64,000 nt of DNA from an endosymbiont 'TC1' of Trimyema compressum (GCF_001584725.1 NZ_CP014606.1:310001-374000); one strand, 5' to 3'. Shown: positions 11,488 to 20,955, counted from the first letter of the stretch. The notes: generated by a model from the letters alone, not told the origin. Numbers and translations: made by a program.

Positions 11488-11751
11488 TTATTTTTGCTTG
11501 TTAGTTTTTAAGATTCTCTTTATTTGATCTACATTTAATATAGGTAGTGAATCTTTTGCATTACATTCTATTGCATACCTAAGTTCTATCAGAATGCCAA
11601 TTACTTTCTTACCATCTACACCATATTTATATTCAAAGTATTGAGGAATAATAACAGCGTTAGTATAGTTAGGAAACCTTATTTGCCTAAGTATTATTAT
11701 GTGGTCAGGTAGAAAATCTTCTGGCAGTCTTATCATTTGTTTTTTTATCAA
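11488..11751 (-). CDS. Hypothetical protein, possibly a gene remnant
   Basis: An 87-codon frame from a TTG (or 82 from ATG at 11736) with no clear ribosome-binding site. The protein (IRLPEDFLPDHIIILRQ, then KKVIGILIELRYAIEC) has mixed charge with no signal peptide or known motif. Upstream on the same strand a coding-like stretch (KNCPVQPYISHDRDLLA) ends in a stop, which hints that this is the 3' part of a decayed gene. I do not recognise the family. Confidence 0.3.
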   Translation of the reverse strand: MIKKQMIRLPEDFLPDHIIILRQIRFPNYTNAVIIPQYFEYKYGVDGKKVIGILIELRYAIECNAKDSLPILNVDQIKRILKTNKQK

Positions 11752-12158
11752 ATTTTAATAGGGGAACAATTCAGGCGTTTATCCTAGGCGAGTAAATCTC
11801 TATCATGAGAAATATAGGGTTGTACAGGGCAATTTTTTATACCAACCATGTTTCTTCATTATTGTCATTCCTTTTATTAATAATGCATATTATATATAGT
11901 ATATGACAAGGTTATTATTCAACTATAAAATAATGCTTCTGAAATAATTATATTATAAGCCTACTAGAGGAAAAAGCAAAATTGAGCAAAAAAAATGTAA
12001 AGCTGAATAATTTTTCTCATTCATTATCATGGTGAATTACTAGTCATCAGAATTTTTTAATTTCTATGATGAATAAATTTTCTATATCGACTATTATTGA
12101 TATCTAGGTTAGAAATTGGTATTCTTATATGAGTAGATATAAGATGAGGAGAAAAATA
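11752..12158. other. Intergenic stretch upstream of the second guaA
   Basis: AT-rich, with no purine-riboswitch consensus and no stable hairpin that I can see. The only decayed coding trace is on the minus strand at 11770-11830 (see preceding entry). Confidence 0.35.
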
Positions 12159-13165
12159 ATGAAACAAGATACTATTGTAATATTAGACTTAGGAAATTGT
12201 GAAAATACTATTTTAGCAAGAGCCATTAGAGAACTAGGGGTTTATAGTGAGATTTATCCTCACGATACTACCATAGAGGCTTTAAATGCAATAGGAAATG
12301 TAAAAGGCGTTATCATTAATGGTGGTCCTAATAATATTGTAGATGACCAACCTATTAGTGTTAACTCAGAGTTACTTGAAACAAATTATCCTATACTTGC
12401 AGTAGACTATGAATCAGCTACTGGTCTTAAAACCTTTAGTCAATGGCCAGAAGACGTTGAAGTTATGAAAGATGTACTAAAATCATTTATCTTTGATGAC
12501 TGCCAAGTAATTGCAAATTGGAATATGAAAAATTTTGTAGCAGATCAAGTAGAGCTTATCCTTCGTCAGGTAGGAGACCGTAAAGTGCTTTTAGCTTTGT
12601 CTGGAGGTGTTGATAGCTCAAGTAGTTGCAGCATTATTAATAAAAGCTATTGGTAAACAATTAGTCTGTGTTCATGTTAATCATGGTCTTATGCGTAAAG
12701 GTGAATCGGAAAGTGTTGTAGAAGTATTTGGTAAAGCGTTAGATACAAATCTTATATATGCAAATGTTAGTGAGCGCTTTTTAAGTAAACTAAAAGGTGT
12801 AGAAGATCCAGAAGAAAAAAGAAAAATTATTGGTGAAGAATTTTTTGTGTTTTTGAAGAAGAAGCTATAAAACTAAAAGGAATTGATTTTTTAGCTCAAG
12901 GCACTATCTATCCAGACATTATTGAAAGTGGCACTAAAACAATGAAGGTAATTAAATCCCATCACAATGTTGGCGGCTTACCAGAAGATTTAGAATTTTC
13001 GCTTGTAGAGCCATTATCTTAACTATTTAAGGATGAGGTAAGAGCTTGTGGTATAGAATTTGGGGCTTCCTCATGATATGGTTTATCGTCAGCCGTTTCC
13101 TGGGCCTGGTCTAGGGATTCGTTGCCTTGGCGAAATAACTAAAGAACGTCTTGAGGCTGTAGGCT
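12159..13165 (+). pseudogene. Second GMP-synthase-like gene: degenerate amidotransferase domain, frameshifted, 3' end lost at IS
   Basis: It starts MKQDTIVILDLGNCENTILA after GAGGAGAAA. The amidotransferase nucleophile region reads LAVDYESATG, with no Cys. About 85 residues that normally carry the catalytic His/Glu are absent, yet the frame continues in register (NWNMKNFVADQVEL) into the P-loop ALSGGVDSS. Later events break it: a frameshift near 12620, another near 12855, a stop at 13020 and a further shift after [14 protein letters not shown]. The last recognisable part, [17 protein letters not shown], runs into the IS at 13166. The domain loss may be an older, tolerated change preceding pseudogenisation. 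Confidence 0.88.
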
Positions 13166-13202
13166 TGGAAGAATGTCAATAGAGTAGATAGAAAAAGTGA
13201 AA

Positions 13203-14080
13203 TTAAGTTTTAATAGAAGTGAAAAAATAGTCTTCTTTGGAATTAGGAGAAAGAATGTTATTAGCAGAGTGGGGACGTATAGGGGGTTGTAGAAGCCCTC
13301 AATGTGTTCAAAGCAGGAAAGCTTAATTTGAGCAAAGGAAGAAAAAGACCTACGAAGAATTTCTTCTTTTTTCATATATTTAAAAAGGACTCAACGACAG
13401 CATTGTCCCAAGGATGAGAAAGCTTAGAAAAAGATTGAATGATACCAAAAGAATCAAGGAGCTTTCTAAAGATAAAAGAAGTATATTAGGAACCTCTGTC
13501 AGAATGAAAAATAAGAGAAGTAGAAGGTTTTTGAGAATAAAAGGCTTTGATAAAAGTATCCTTAACAAGAGAAGTATCAATTTTAAGAGAGAGCTTCCAA
13601 GCAATAATTTTACGAGAAAATAAATCCATAATAACACAGAGATAAGCAAAAGAGGCATTTAAATTAATATAGGTAATGTCACTAGCCCAGACTTGATTGG
13701 GCTGAGGAACATTAAAATTTTGATTTAGGTAGTTAGGGCAATCAAAATTGGGAATAGACCTCGGATGAATAAACCGAAGTTTGATAGTAGGCATTTTAGG
13801 AAGATTCATGTCAGTCATCAGGCGGCTCGCTCTACCAATACTGATGTTGATGCCATAGTCATAGGAAAGAAGAGCCTTAATCTTAGATGGGCCAATACGT
13901 CTCTTAGTAAGATGACAAATCTCCGAGAATAAGCTGACGGAGTTTTTAATTCTCAATAGTTCTAGGAGAAAGTTTTTCCGAAAAGTATTTGTAATAGGAG
14001 CTGCGGTTCACTTTAAGGACATGACAAAGAAAAGAGATAGCGTGCTGAAAACGAAGGGTATGAACAGCCATTAATCTTTG
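13203..14080 (-). pseudogene. IS transposase OrfB (copy 1), defective
   Basis: The DDE integrase core is recognisable (VWASDITYINL, VIMDLFSRKIIAWKLS, LIFHSDRGS). A stop follows GS where Q is expected, another precedes KLRQLIL, and there are frameshifts before EICHLTKRR, before KKEEILRRSF and near FYN. Identical lesions occur in the other two copies. Confidence 0.88.
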
Positions 14081-14133
14081 TCTGAGTGAGGCGTGAATAT
14101 GGCAATTGCTTTTTTTAAAATGATATTTTCCTC

Positions 14134-14352
14134 CTAGAGTCGAGCATTACGCTTTTGAAGATCCTTAATCTGCTTAGCGGTTAGAATAGTATCATCATCA
14201 ATTCTAACCTGAGAATAAAGTTTAATCCACTTGTGTAAAGCAGACATGGAGACACCATATTCTTTAGAAAGTTGGGATTGAGTTTTACCGTTTTGGTGTA
14301 AATTAACAATACTTTTTTTAAATTCTTCATCGTATTTCTTGTAATTATTCAT
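14134..14352 (-). pseudogene. IS transposase OrfA (copy 1), truncated by a nonsense codon
   Basis: A helix-turn-helix protein starting MNNYKKYDEEFKKSIVNL, with the IS3-type SQLSKEYGVSMSALHKWIK helix. The frame stops at TAG after KRNARL where Q is expected; the leucine-zipper continuation EENIILKKAIAIF is readable beyond it. Without that part the normal OrfA-OrfB fusion cannot form. Confidence 0.88.
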
Positions 14353-14430
14353 AATTTTATCCTTTCTTATGTGTCTACTTATTTAAAACATGTTTCACTT
14401 TTTCCTGTCTACTTTTTTAGTATATGTCCA

Positions 14431-14718
14431 AAAAATATAGAATTTAGAGCTAGTCAATTGGCAACAGTTATAGATAAACCTGAAGTGCTTAAAATAACGG
14501 ATTTATCTGCAGGCTATAAAAAAGATAGACTTGCTTTAAAAGAGCTGAATTTTTCTGCAAAGAGTGGGGAAGTTATTGCATTGACTGGTGGTAATGGGGA
14601 AGGAAAGACCACGTTGGCCCGTGTTTTACGCATGGAAAATGGAAAAATATGTGAGGATTATGACCTTTTTCATATTGCTAAAAAATATAAGAATACAAAG
14701 GAGAGTCTTATGACATAA
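14431..14718 (+). pseudogene. ABC ATPase fragment of an ECF-type transporter
   Basis: The frame enters from the IS boundary. It contains VLKITDLSAGYKKDRLALKE and a Walker A GGNGEGKTTLARVL, then jumps directly to an unrelated-looking C-terminal tail and stops. Q-loop, signature and Walker B are absent, so a large internal deletion has removed the catalytic core, and the 5' end is lost at the IS. The Walker A matches energy-coupling factor ATPases, consistent with the ECF S component next door. Confidence 0.78.
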
Positions 14719-14724
14719 GAAAAA

Positions 14725-15303
14725 ATGAAAGTTAAGAATATAATTACAATTGCGATTTTTACTGTTTTAATTTATGTACTTTTTCGAATAGTATCCCTTA
14801 CGGCACTGGTTCCCTTTCTATATCCCTATGTGCCAGCAATTACACTCATTCCATGTGGTGTAATCTGGGCTTATTTGCGTGTAAAGGTACCCAAAAGATA
14901 TGGGATTTTGATACAATGTACATTACTTGCAATACTAACATTTATTGGTGGTTCTCCTTGGTTTATTGATCTGGGACTTTTTGTGGGAGGTATAGCTGCT
15001 GAAATAATATCTGGAATTGGAAGTTATAAAAATTTCAAGTTAAATACTTTTGGATACACTGTTTTTGGTTTGATTTTTAGTTTTGGTAGCTTTGGTGTAA
15101 TGCTTTTAGCAAGATCCTATTATTTAAATTATGTAGAAAGTTTAGGAATGAAAATGGATCATATTGAGAGTGTGCTATTTCTTGTTACCTGGCAAACATT
15201 TTTATTATGTTGTGTTTTTGTAGTGATTACTTCCACTATAAGAAGTATGCTTCTTGGAAAGCGCATGCTAAAAAAACACTTTGAAAAAGCATCTACTGTT
15301 TAG
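14725..15303 (+). CDS. Putative ECF transporter S component (MptD / Trep_Strep family)
   Basis: A 192-residue integral membrane protein with about five to six hydrophobic segments: MKVKNIITIAIFTVLIYVLF at the N terminus, ending in a basic tail. The layout and IGGSPWFIDLGLFVGGIAAE segment match the Trep_Strep class of substrate-binding S components. These recruit an ECF ATPase/T module to import vitamins or other micronutrients; the ligand is unknown. The frame is intact, but the adjoining ATPase is a fragment and no T component is visible. It could only work with a module encoded elsewhere, or is on the way to loss. Confidence 0.75.
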   Translation: MKVKNIITIAIFTVLIYVLFRIVSLTALVPFLYPYVPAITLIPCGVIWAYLRVKVPKRYGILIQCTLLAILTFIGGSPWFIDLGLFVGGIAAEIISGIGSYKNFKLNTFGYTVFGLIFSFGSFGVMLLARSYYLNYVESLGMKMDHIESVLFLVTWQTFLLCCVFVVITSTIRSMLLGKRMLKKHFEKASTV

Positions 15304-15389
15304 TAAGAATTATACATGTTTGATAAAATATTATCATAATATTAAGTATAACATTAGTCACTATAGTAGTGGGCGGTCGTTCTATTAAG

Positions 15390-16283
15390 CTAGCCAATAA
15401 ATGTTGCTGTTGGAGATACAATCTCTGATACCTTTACTGACTCTAATATGGCTCAAACTGTAGCAATGCAGATTTCTAGAGGAGAAGTTAATGCTGTATT
15501 GACACCATCAATGGTAGAAAAACATTTAACTTAAATTTATATTATAGCAATATACGTGATATGAAAGGGATTGATTTTTTTACACATCTTTGGGTTTTAC
15601 AAATTGAAGGGAATTTACTAACTGATCTTCCAGCAAGTATAGGTAATATTAGTAGTTTTAGCGATACCTTAAATACTTTAAGTTTTAATATTATGATTCC
15701 CGATCTATCTCAAAGGCAGTTGGTGCTAAAGCCAGGATTAAATGCTTTCACAGATTAAATGCTTTCACAATTAAAAAGGAAAGTGATTTGCTTAATTTGG
15801 ATTTATTTAATATGGTAGAGCTTGGTGATAGTAGCAGTGTGTCCCTCGATCAAAATTATATTTTGGAAAACTATAGAGATGAAAATAGTAAGCCGATTGA
15901 ATTTATTGAATTGAACTTAAATATAGTAGAATAAGCTTTAAGCTTTGATTTAAATGGGGGGGACAGGGAGATAGTACCTGTTTTAGAAGGGGAAACAGGA
16001 GTAGCTGTAAATAAACCTACAAAAGAAGGTTTTATTTTTAGTGGTTGTGGAATACTTTAGAGGATTGTAGTGGCGTTAACTGGCTACTAGGAACGACACC
16101 TATGTTAGGAAGATACGGTAGTAAATGAAGAGCCGGCATCACCACAACGCAAGACAATGATGATACTCTTATTTCCAAGGTAAGTTAACTCAAACAGGAG
16201 GCTATGGCACTATAGTAATTAGTATAATGATTCTAATAAGTGGTTTCTTAGTAATTTTTAAAAGATTACAAGGCAGTAACTAA
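15390..16283 (+). pseudogene. Sortase-anchored leucine-rich-repeat surface protein, heavily decayed
   Basis: Scattered frames read DTFTDSNMAQTVAMQIS, an LRR-like piece LTDLPASIGNISSFSDTL, then LSFDLNGGDREIVPV and TKEGFIFSG, typical of extracellular repeat domains. At 16182-16283 comes KLTQTGGYGTIVISIMIL, a hydrophobic helix and FKRLQGSN, a cell-wall sorting signal in which LPxTG has become LTQTG. There are many stops. A 17-bp unit is duplicated in tandem at 15736-15769 and shifts the frame. No signal peptide is found. It was once a wall-anchored adhesin-like protein. Confidence 0.75.
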
Positions 16284-16323
16284 ATTTTTTTATAGTCACG
16301 TGTAATAATTTGTTTAGCTATTA

Positions 16324-16352
16324 TTGACATTATGCTTCAAAAGCATTACAAT
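16324..16352 (+). promoter_or_regulatory. Sigma-A promoter of the ileS leader
   Basis: TTGACA at 16324-16329, 17-nt spacer, TACAAT at 16347-16352. It lies upstream of the T-box leader. Confidence 0.8.
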
Positions 16353-16394
16353 CGTATGTGAATAGACTGTATTTTAGATAGTCTTTAATAGTGT

Positions 16395-16633
16395 AGAAAC
16401 TGTGATTGAAGGCAGTAGTTTATTTTAAAAGCTAAAAGCGAGTTGACGATGGTGAAAGGTCAGTAGTTAGTAGGAGTAAATGAAAATCACTTCTGAGTTC
16501 CAGGCTGAACAGCAATAAGTAGGTTTTGGCGGTTTTCCAACGTTATATGGAACGCGTATGATAGTATGTGTAACAGGTGGTATGGAAGTATTGGTAGACT
16601 TTTGTCCTTTTACAAGGGCGAAAGTCTTTTTTG
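16395..16633 (+). promoter_or_regulatory. T-box leader controlling ileS (partly degenerate)
   Basis: A tRNA-sensing leader. Stem I sequence includes GCGAGTTGACGATGGTGAAAG, with a likely ATC (Ile) specifier at 16486-16488. Stem III shows GTAGGTTTTGGCGGTTTTCC and ATATGGAACGCG. The T-box region reads ACAGGTGGTATGGAAG. Its UGGU would pair with the ACCA end of tRNA-Ile, but bases usually found between UGGU and GGAAG are missing. The terminator AGACTTTTGTCC / GGGCGAAAGTCTTTTTT is at 16596-16632. Uncharged tRNA-Ile should prevent termination; the altered antiterminator may weaken this. Confidence 0.8.
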
Positions 16634-16679
16634 AATTAAAATTAGTGCTTGATTGATATAGTTTTAAGGGAGGTAAATA

Positions 16680-19600
16680 ATGTATAAAAAAGTGTCAACG
16701 GATTTAAATTTTGTTGAAAGAGAAAAAAATATTGAAAAATTTTGGGAAGAAAACCATATTTTTGAAAAAAGTATAGATTTAAAAAAAGATGGGGAGATAT
16801 ATACTTTTTATGATGGACCACCAACAGCTAACGGCAAGCCACATATTGGTCATGTTTTAACTCGTGTGATTAAAGATATGATACCAAGATATCAAACCAT
16901 GAAAGGAAAAATGGTGCCCCGTAAGGCTGGCTGGGATACCCATGGTTTACCTATAGAATTAGAAGTTGAAAAATTACTAGGTTTAGATGGAAAAGAACAA
17001 ATTGAAGCTTATGGTTTAGAACCATTTATTAAACATTGTAAGGAAAGTGTTTGGAAATATAAGGAAATGTGGGAAGATTTCTCAAAAACAGTTGGATTTT
17101 GGGCTGATATGGATAATCCTTATGTGACTTATGATAATGATTTTATCGAGTCAGAATGGTGGGTTTTAAAAATAATCTGGGAAAAGGGATTATTGTATAA
17201 AGGCCATAAAATTGTACCTTACTGTCCTCGTTGTGGAACACCTTTATCCAGTCATGAGGTTTCTCAAGGATACAAAGATATTAAGGAAAAGTCAGCTATT
17301 GTAAGATTTAAAGTTAAAGATGAAGAAGCTTTTCTTTTAGCATGGACAACAACTCCTTGGACATTGCCATCTAACGTAGCACTTTGTGTAAATCCAAATG
17401 AGAACTATGTAAAAGTAGAAGCTGAAGATACTATTTATTATTTAGCAGAAGCTCTTTGTGATACTGTTTTTGATGGTATGTATAGAATTATTGATTCTTA
17501 TACTGGCAAAGATTTAGAATATAAAGAATACGAACCATTGTTTGATTTTGGTGATCTCAATGGGGAAAAAGGCTATTATGTAACTTGTGCAGACTATGTA
17601 ACATTATCTGATGGGACAGGTGTTGTACATATTGCACCTGCTTTTGGTGAGGATGATGCCCAAGTCGGCAGAATCTACGACTTGCCATTTTTACAATTGG
17701 TAGACAGTAAAGGTGAGATGACAGCAGAAACCCCATGGGCTGGTGTTTTTTGTAAGGATGCTGATAAATTGGTTTTACAGGATCTTGAAATGAGAGGCCT
17801 TTTATTTGCTGCTCCTAATTTTGAGCATAGCTATCCTCACTGTTGGCGTTGTGATACACCATTAATCTATTATGCAAGAGAATCATGGTTCATTAAAATG
17901 ACTGATGTCAAAGACGATTTAATAAAAAATAATAACACAATCAATTGGATTCCAGAAAGTATTGGTAAAGGTCGTTTTGGAGACTGGCTAGAAAATGTCC
18001 AAGATTGGAGTATCAGTAGAGACCGTTACTGGGGAACCCCTTTAAATATTTGGGAATGTCCATGTGGTCATCAGCATTCCATTGGTAGTATTGAGGAGTT
18101 AAAATCATTATCGAACAATTGCCCAGAAGATATTGAGCTACATATACCTTATATTGATGCTGTCACATTTACTTGTGAAAAGTGTGGACACGAAATGCGC
18201 CGAGTGCCAGAAGTTATTGACTGCTGGTTTGATTCAGGGGCTATGCCTTTTGCACAACATCACTATCCATTTGAAAAAAAAGATATCTTCGAGGAACAGT
18301 TTCCAGCGGATTTTATTTCTGAAGCTGTTGACCAAACTAGAGGTTGGTTTTACTCTTTATTAGCAATTTCTACCTTGATTTTTAATAAAGCACCTTATAA
18401 GAACGTTATTGTTATGGGCCATGTACAAGATGAAAAAGGGCAAAAAATGTCTAAATCAAAAGGCAATGCTGTGGATCCTTTTAATGCATTAGAAACTTAT
18501 GGTGCAGATGCTATTCGTTGGTATTTCTATATTAATAGTGCTCCATGGTTACCCAATAGATTTCATGGCAAAACAGTAATGGAAGGTCAGCGAAAGTTTA
18601 TGGGTACTCTTTGGAATACTTATGCTTTCTTTGTTCTCTATGCTAACATTGATAGCTTTAATGCAACAGAGTACAAATTAGAATATGATAAATTGTCAGT
18701 AATGGATAAATGGCTACTGTCAAAATTAAATACAATGGTTAAGACAGTTGATCAGAATTTTAGTGAGTATAAAATTCCAAAAACTGCTAAAGCTTTGCAA
18801 CAATTTGTTGATGAAATGAGTAATTGGTATGTCCGTAGAAGTCGTGAAAGATTCTGGGTAAAGGATATGCCTCAGGATAAAATTAATGCTTATATGACTC
18901 TTTATACTGCACTTGTAACAGTTGCTAAAGCAGCGGCGCCTATGGTACCATTTATGACAGAAGATATTTATCAAAATCTTGTGAGAAGTATTGATGAATT
19001 TGCTCCTGAAAGTATTCATCTTTGTGATTTTCCAGATGCTGAAGAATCAATGATTGATGAAACACTGGAAGTTAATATGGATAGTGTACTTCAAGTTGTT
19101 GTCTTGGGACGCGCTTGTAGAAATGCTGCTAATGTTAAAAACAGACAACCTATTTGCAGTATGCTTATAAAGGCTGATTTTGAGTTATCATTATTTTTCA
19201 TTGATATTATCAAAGATGAACTCAATGTTAAAAATGTTATTTTTACAAGTGATGTTGAAGGATTTATTTCCTATAGTATTAAACCTCAACTTAAGACATT
19301 AGGTCCTAAGTTTGGTAAACAATTAGGTAGCATTCGTAAAGCTTTAGACACTATTGATGTTGAAAAAGCAATGATTGAAATAAAAGATAAAGGTTCTTTA
19401 GGATTGGATTTAGATGGGGAAACAGTTACTTTATTAACAGAAGGTTTAATAATTGATACTAACAATAAAGAAGGCTATGTATCTGAAAGTGATAATGGCG
19501 TAACTGTTGTTTTAGACATTAATTTATCAGATGATTTACTTGAAGAAGGCTTTGTAAGAGAGCTAATAAGTAAAATCCAAACTATGAGAAAAGAAGCTGG

Positions 19601-19793
19601 TTTTGAAGTTATGGACAGAATCAATGTGTATGCTTCAAATAATGAAAAAGCAGTAGCTATTTTTAATAAGTTTAAAGAAGATATTAAATCGGAAGTGCTG
19701 GCTTTAGATATTATTTTGAATGAAGTAAAAGGATATGAAAAAGAATGGAATATTAATGGTGAGACTGTTTTATTGGCAGTTGAAAAACGATAA
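16680..19793 (+). CDS. ileS: Isoleucyl-tRNA synthetase
   Basis: Charges tRNA-Ile with isoleucine. A class I synthetase with the HIGH signature in GKPHIGHVL (about residue 54) and KMSKS in KGQKMSKSKGN (about residue 588). The editing domain contains TTTPWTLPSNVALCV, and a C-terminal anticodon-binding region is present. The 1037 residues and the opening YKKVSTDLNFVEREKNIEKF fit the eukaryote-like IleS2 type found in many Clostridia, which is often associated with reduced mupirocin sensitivity. The start follows GGGAGG. The long frame is unbroken. Regulated by the T-box leader and followed by a terminator. Confidence 0.97.
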   Translation: MYKKVSTDLNFVEREKNIEKFWEENHIFEKSIDLKKDGEIYTFYDGPPTANGKPHIGHVLTRVIKDMIPRYQTMKGKMVPRKAGWDTHGLPIELEVEKLLGLDGKEQIEAYGLEPFIKHCKESVWKYKEMWEDFSKTVGFWADMDNPYVTYDNDFIESEWWVLKIIWEKGLLYKGHKIVPYCPRCGTPLSSHEVSQGYKDIKEKSAIVRFKVKDEEAFLLAWTTTPWTLPSNVALCVNPNENYVKVEAEDTIYYLAEALCDTVFDGMYRIIDSYTGKDLEYKEYEPLFDFGDLNGEKGYYVTCADYVTLSDGTGVVHIAPAFGEDDAQVGRIYDLPFLQLVDSKGEMTAETPWAGVFCKDADKLVLQDLEMRGLLFAAPNFEHSYPHCWRCDTPLIYYARESWFIKMTDVKDDLIKNNNTINWIPESIGKGRFGDWLENVQDWSISRDRYWGTPLNIWECPCGHQHSIGSIEELKSLSNNCPEDIELHIPYIDAVTFTCEKCGHEMRRVPEVIDCWFDSGAMPFAQHHYPFEKKDIFEEQFPADFISEAVDQTRGWFYSLLAISTLIFNKAPYKNVIVMGHVQDEKGQKMSKSKGNAVDPFNALETYGADAIRWYFYINSAPWLPNRFHGKTVMEGQRKFMGTLWNTYAFFVLYANIDSFNATEYKLEYDKLSVMDKWLLSKLNTMVKTVDQNFSEYKIPKTAKALQQFVDEMSNWYVRRSRERFWVKDMPQDKINAYMTLYTALVTVAKAAAPMVPFMTEDIYQNLVRSIDEFAPESIHLCDFPDAEESMIDETLEVNMDSVLQVVVLGRACRNAANVKNRQPICSMLIKADFELSLFFIDIIKDELNVKNVIFTSDVEGFISYSIKPQLKTLGPKFGKQLGSIRKALDTIDVEKAMIEIKDKGSLGLDLDGETVTLLTEGLIIDTNNKEGYVSESDNGVTVVLDINLSDDLLEEGFVRELISKIQTMRKEAGFEVMDRINVYASNNEKAVAIFNKFKEDIKSEVLALDIILNEVKGYEKEWNINGETVLLAVEKR

Positions 19794-19803
19794 TTAGTGA
19801 ATT

Positions 19804-19840
19804 AATGGGCGTTGGACTTTAGTCCGATGCTCATTTTCTT
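19804..19840 (+). terminator. Rho-independent terminator of ileS
   Basis: Hairpin GGGCGTTGGACT / AGTCCGATGCTC followed by ATTTTCTT. Confidence 0.72.
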
Positions 19841-19860
19841 AATAGAATAGAAAACGGTTA

Positions 19861-19888
19861 TTGACATATGACTATAAAAGCGTATAAT
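19861..19888 (+). promoter_or_regulatory. Sigma-A promoter of the NifX-like gene
   Basis: TTGACA, 16-nt spacer, TATAAT, 45 nt before the chosen start. This placement excludes the more upstream ATG at 19868. Confidence 0.82.
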
Positions 19889-19933
19889 GTAAATATAGCT
19901 AGAATATATTATTTTGGAAGGAAGAGATATAAT

Positions 19934-20299
19934 ATGAAAGTTGCAATTACACATGATAATGGTCAAGTTTACCAGCATTTTGGTTACACCAAGGAATTTA
20001 AAGTATATTCTATTGAAGATAATAAAATTATTTCCGAAGAAATAATTTCTTCAAATGGAAGTGGACATGGTGCATTAGCAGACTTTTTAGCTGGCCAAGA
20101 TATTGCAGTGTTGATTTGTGGTGGCATTGGTGGTGGTGCTAAAACTGCTTTAGATGAAGCTGGTATTACATTATATTGCGGTGTGGAAGGTGATGTTGAT
20201 GTGCAAATAGCTGATTATTTAGGAGAATGTTTAAATCATGATCCTAATACTTTGTGTAATCATCACAATCATGAAGAAGGTCATACCTGTAGTCATTAA
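19934..20299 (+). CDS. NifX/NifB-type dinitrogenase iron-molybdenum cofactor-like protein
   Basis: A 121-residue protein with the family pattern KVAITHDNGQVYQHFGYTKE and LICGGIGGGAKTALDEAGI, then LYCGVEGDVD. It ends in a His/Cys-rich tail (CNHHNHEEGHTCSH) that may bind metal. Members outside nitrogen fixers are widespread in anaerobes and are thought to handle iron-sulfur or other metal clusters; the exact role here is unknown. The ATG at 19934 follows GGAAGGAAGAG. Monocistronic, between its own promoter and terminator. Confidence 0.88.
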   Translation: MKVAITHDNGQVYQHFGYTKEFKVYSIEDNKIISEEIISSNGSGHGALADFLAGQDIAVLICGGIGGGAKTALDEAGITLYCGVEGDVDVQIADYLGECLNHDPNTLCNHHNHEEGHTCSH

Positions 20300-20309
20300 A
20301 TTTTCAAGT

Positions 20310-20348
20310 AAAAGGAGTATCAAACTAAAATTTGATACTCCTTTTTTT
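20310..20348 (+). terminator. Rho-independent terminator
   Basis: Near-perfect stem AAAGGAGTATCAAA / TTTGATACTCCTTTTTTT. Confidence 0.9.
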
Positions 20349-20429
20349 ATTTAGTTAATACTATTACTTTTGATGAAAATTTGCCAATTTCTCCATAATG
20401 TTTTTTGCTATGCATATTTATTTTATAGA

Positions 20430-20955
20430 TAATGATAAGGAGAAAAATAATTATGCTAATAATAATGACTACATTTTCTATGAATTTGAATCAGGAGATG
20501 ACTTTTTAAATAGTATTTGGTAAAGTTTTGATTTACTTTTTATTGATACTATACTAGGGACAAATGATGGTGTTGAGGTAGTAAAGAAATTCAGCTTGCG
20601 TAATGAAAAAGCAATTCTTGATTTATTTTAACTACATACACATAACTATATTGTTAAAGACGCTTTTGATAAGAAATTAGAATCAGGAATATCTTAAATT
20701 TTATCAAAGCTAAGGGATTACTTGAAATTAAAATATCTGACTTTATTCTCTATATTTAGATTGCTAAGAGAGGATCTAAAATATTTATACAATTCAGAGC
20801 TACTGAAGGCATTAAGGAGTGGAGATGCCAATAATCATTAAAAGAAATATACAATAAGCTAAAAATGTAAGGCTTTGAGTATGTGTACAGTAGTTATATT
20901 GTAAATCTGTCTACAATCATCAAGGCCAGTAAAAAAACATTTTCCTAACAGGTAA
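20430..20955 (+). pseudogene. LytTR-type response regulator, remnant
   Basis: Broken frames spell an AgrA/LytR-like regulator: FYEFESGDDFL and FDLLFIDTILGTNDGVEVVK from the receiver, then SLKEIYNKLK, GFEYVYSSYIVNLSTIIKAS and KKTF from the LytTR DNA-binding domain. There are at least six stops or shifts between 20519 and 20955. The N-terminal receiver strand is missing. It precedes a dead peptide/antibiotic-type exporter that such regulators often control. Confidence 0.78.

Larger units (their letters stand above)
13166..14430 (-). mobile_element. IS3-family (IS150-like) insertion sequence, copy 1
   Basis: 1265 bp, bounded by imperfect inverted repeats of about 38 bp starting TGGAAGAATGTC and TGGACATATACT and sharing AGTAGA and AAAAAGTGAAA. 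It encodes OrfA (HTH) and OrfB (DDE transposase) on the minus strand, both with stops and frameshifts. Encoded fragments are the same as in copies 2 and 3. No target-site duplication is visible: the left flank ends GGCT and the right flank starts AAAA. The left neighbour (second guaA) and right neighbour (ECF ATPase) are both truncated at the element and are unrelated, so a deletion or recombination happened here. Confidence 0.93.

Noticed and set aside
11762-12158. Purine riboswitch before the second guaA
   Set aside because: No conserved purine-aptamer core or terminator could be found.
19868-19933. N-terminal extension of the NifX-like protein
   Set aside because: The region contains the -10 box TATAAT and the ribosome-binding site of the ATG at 19934.
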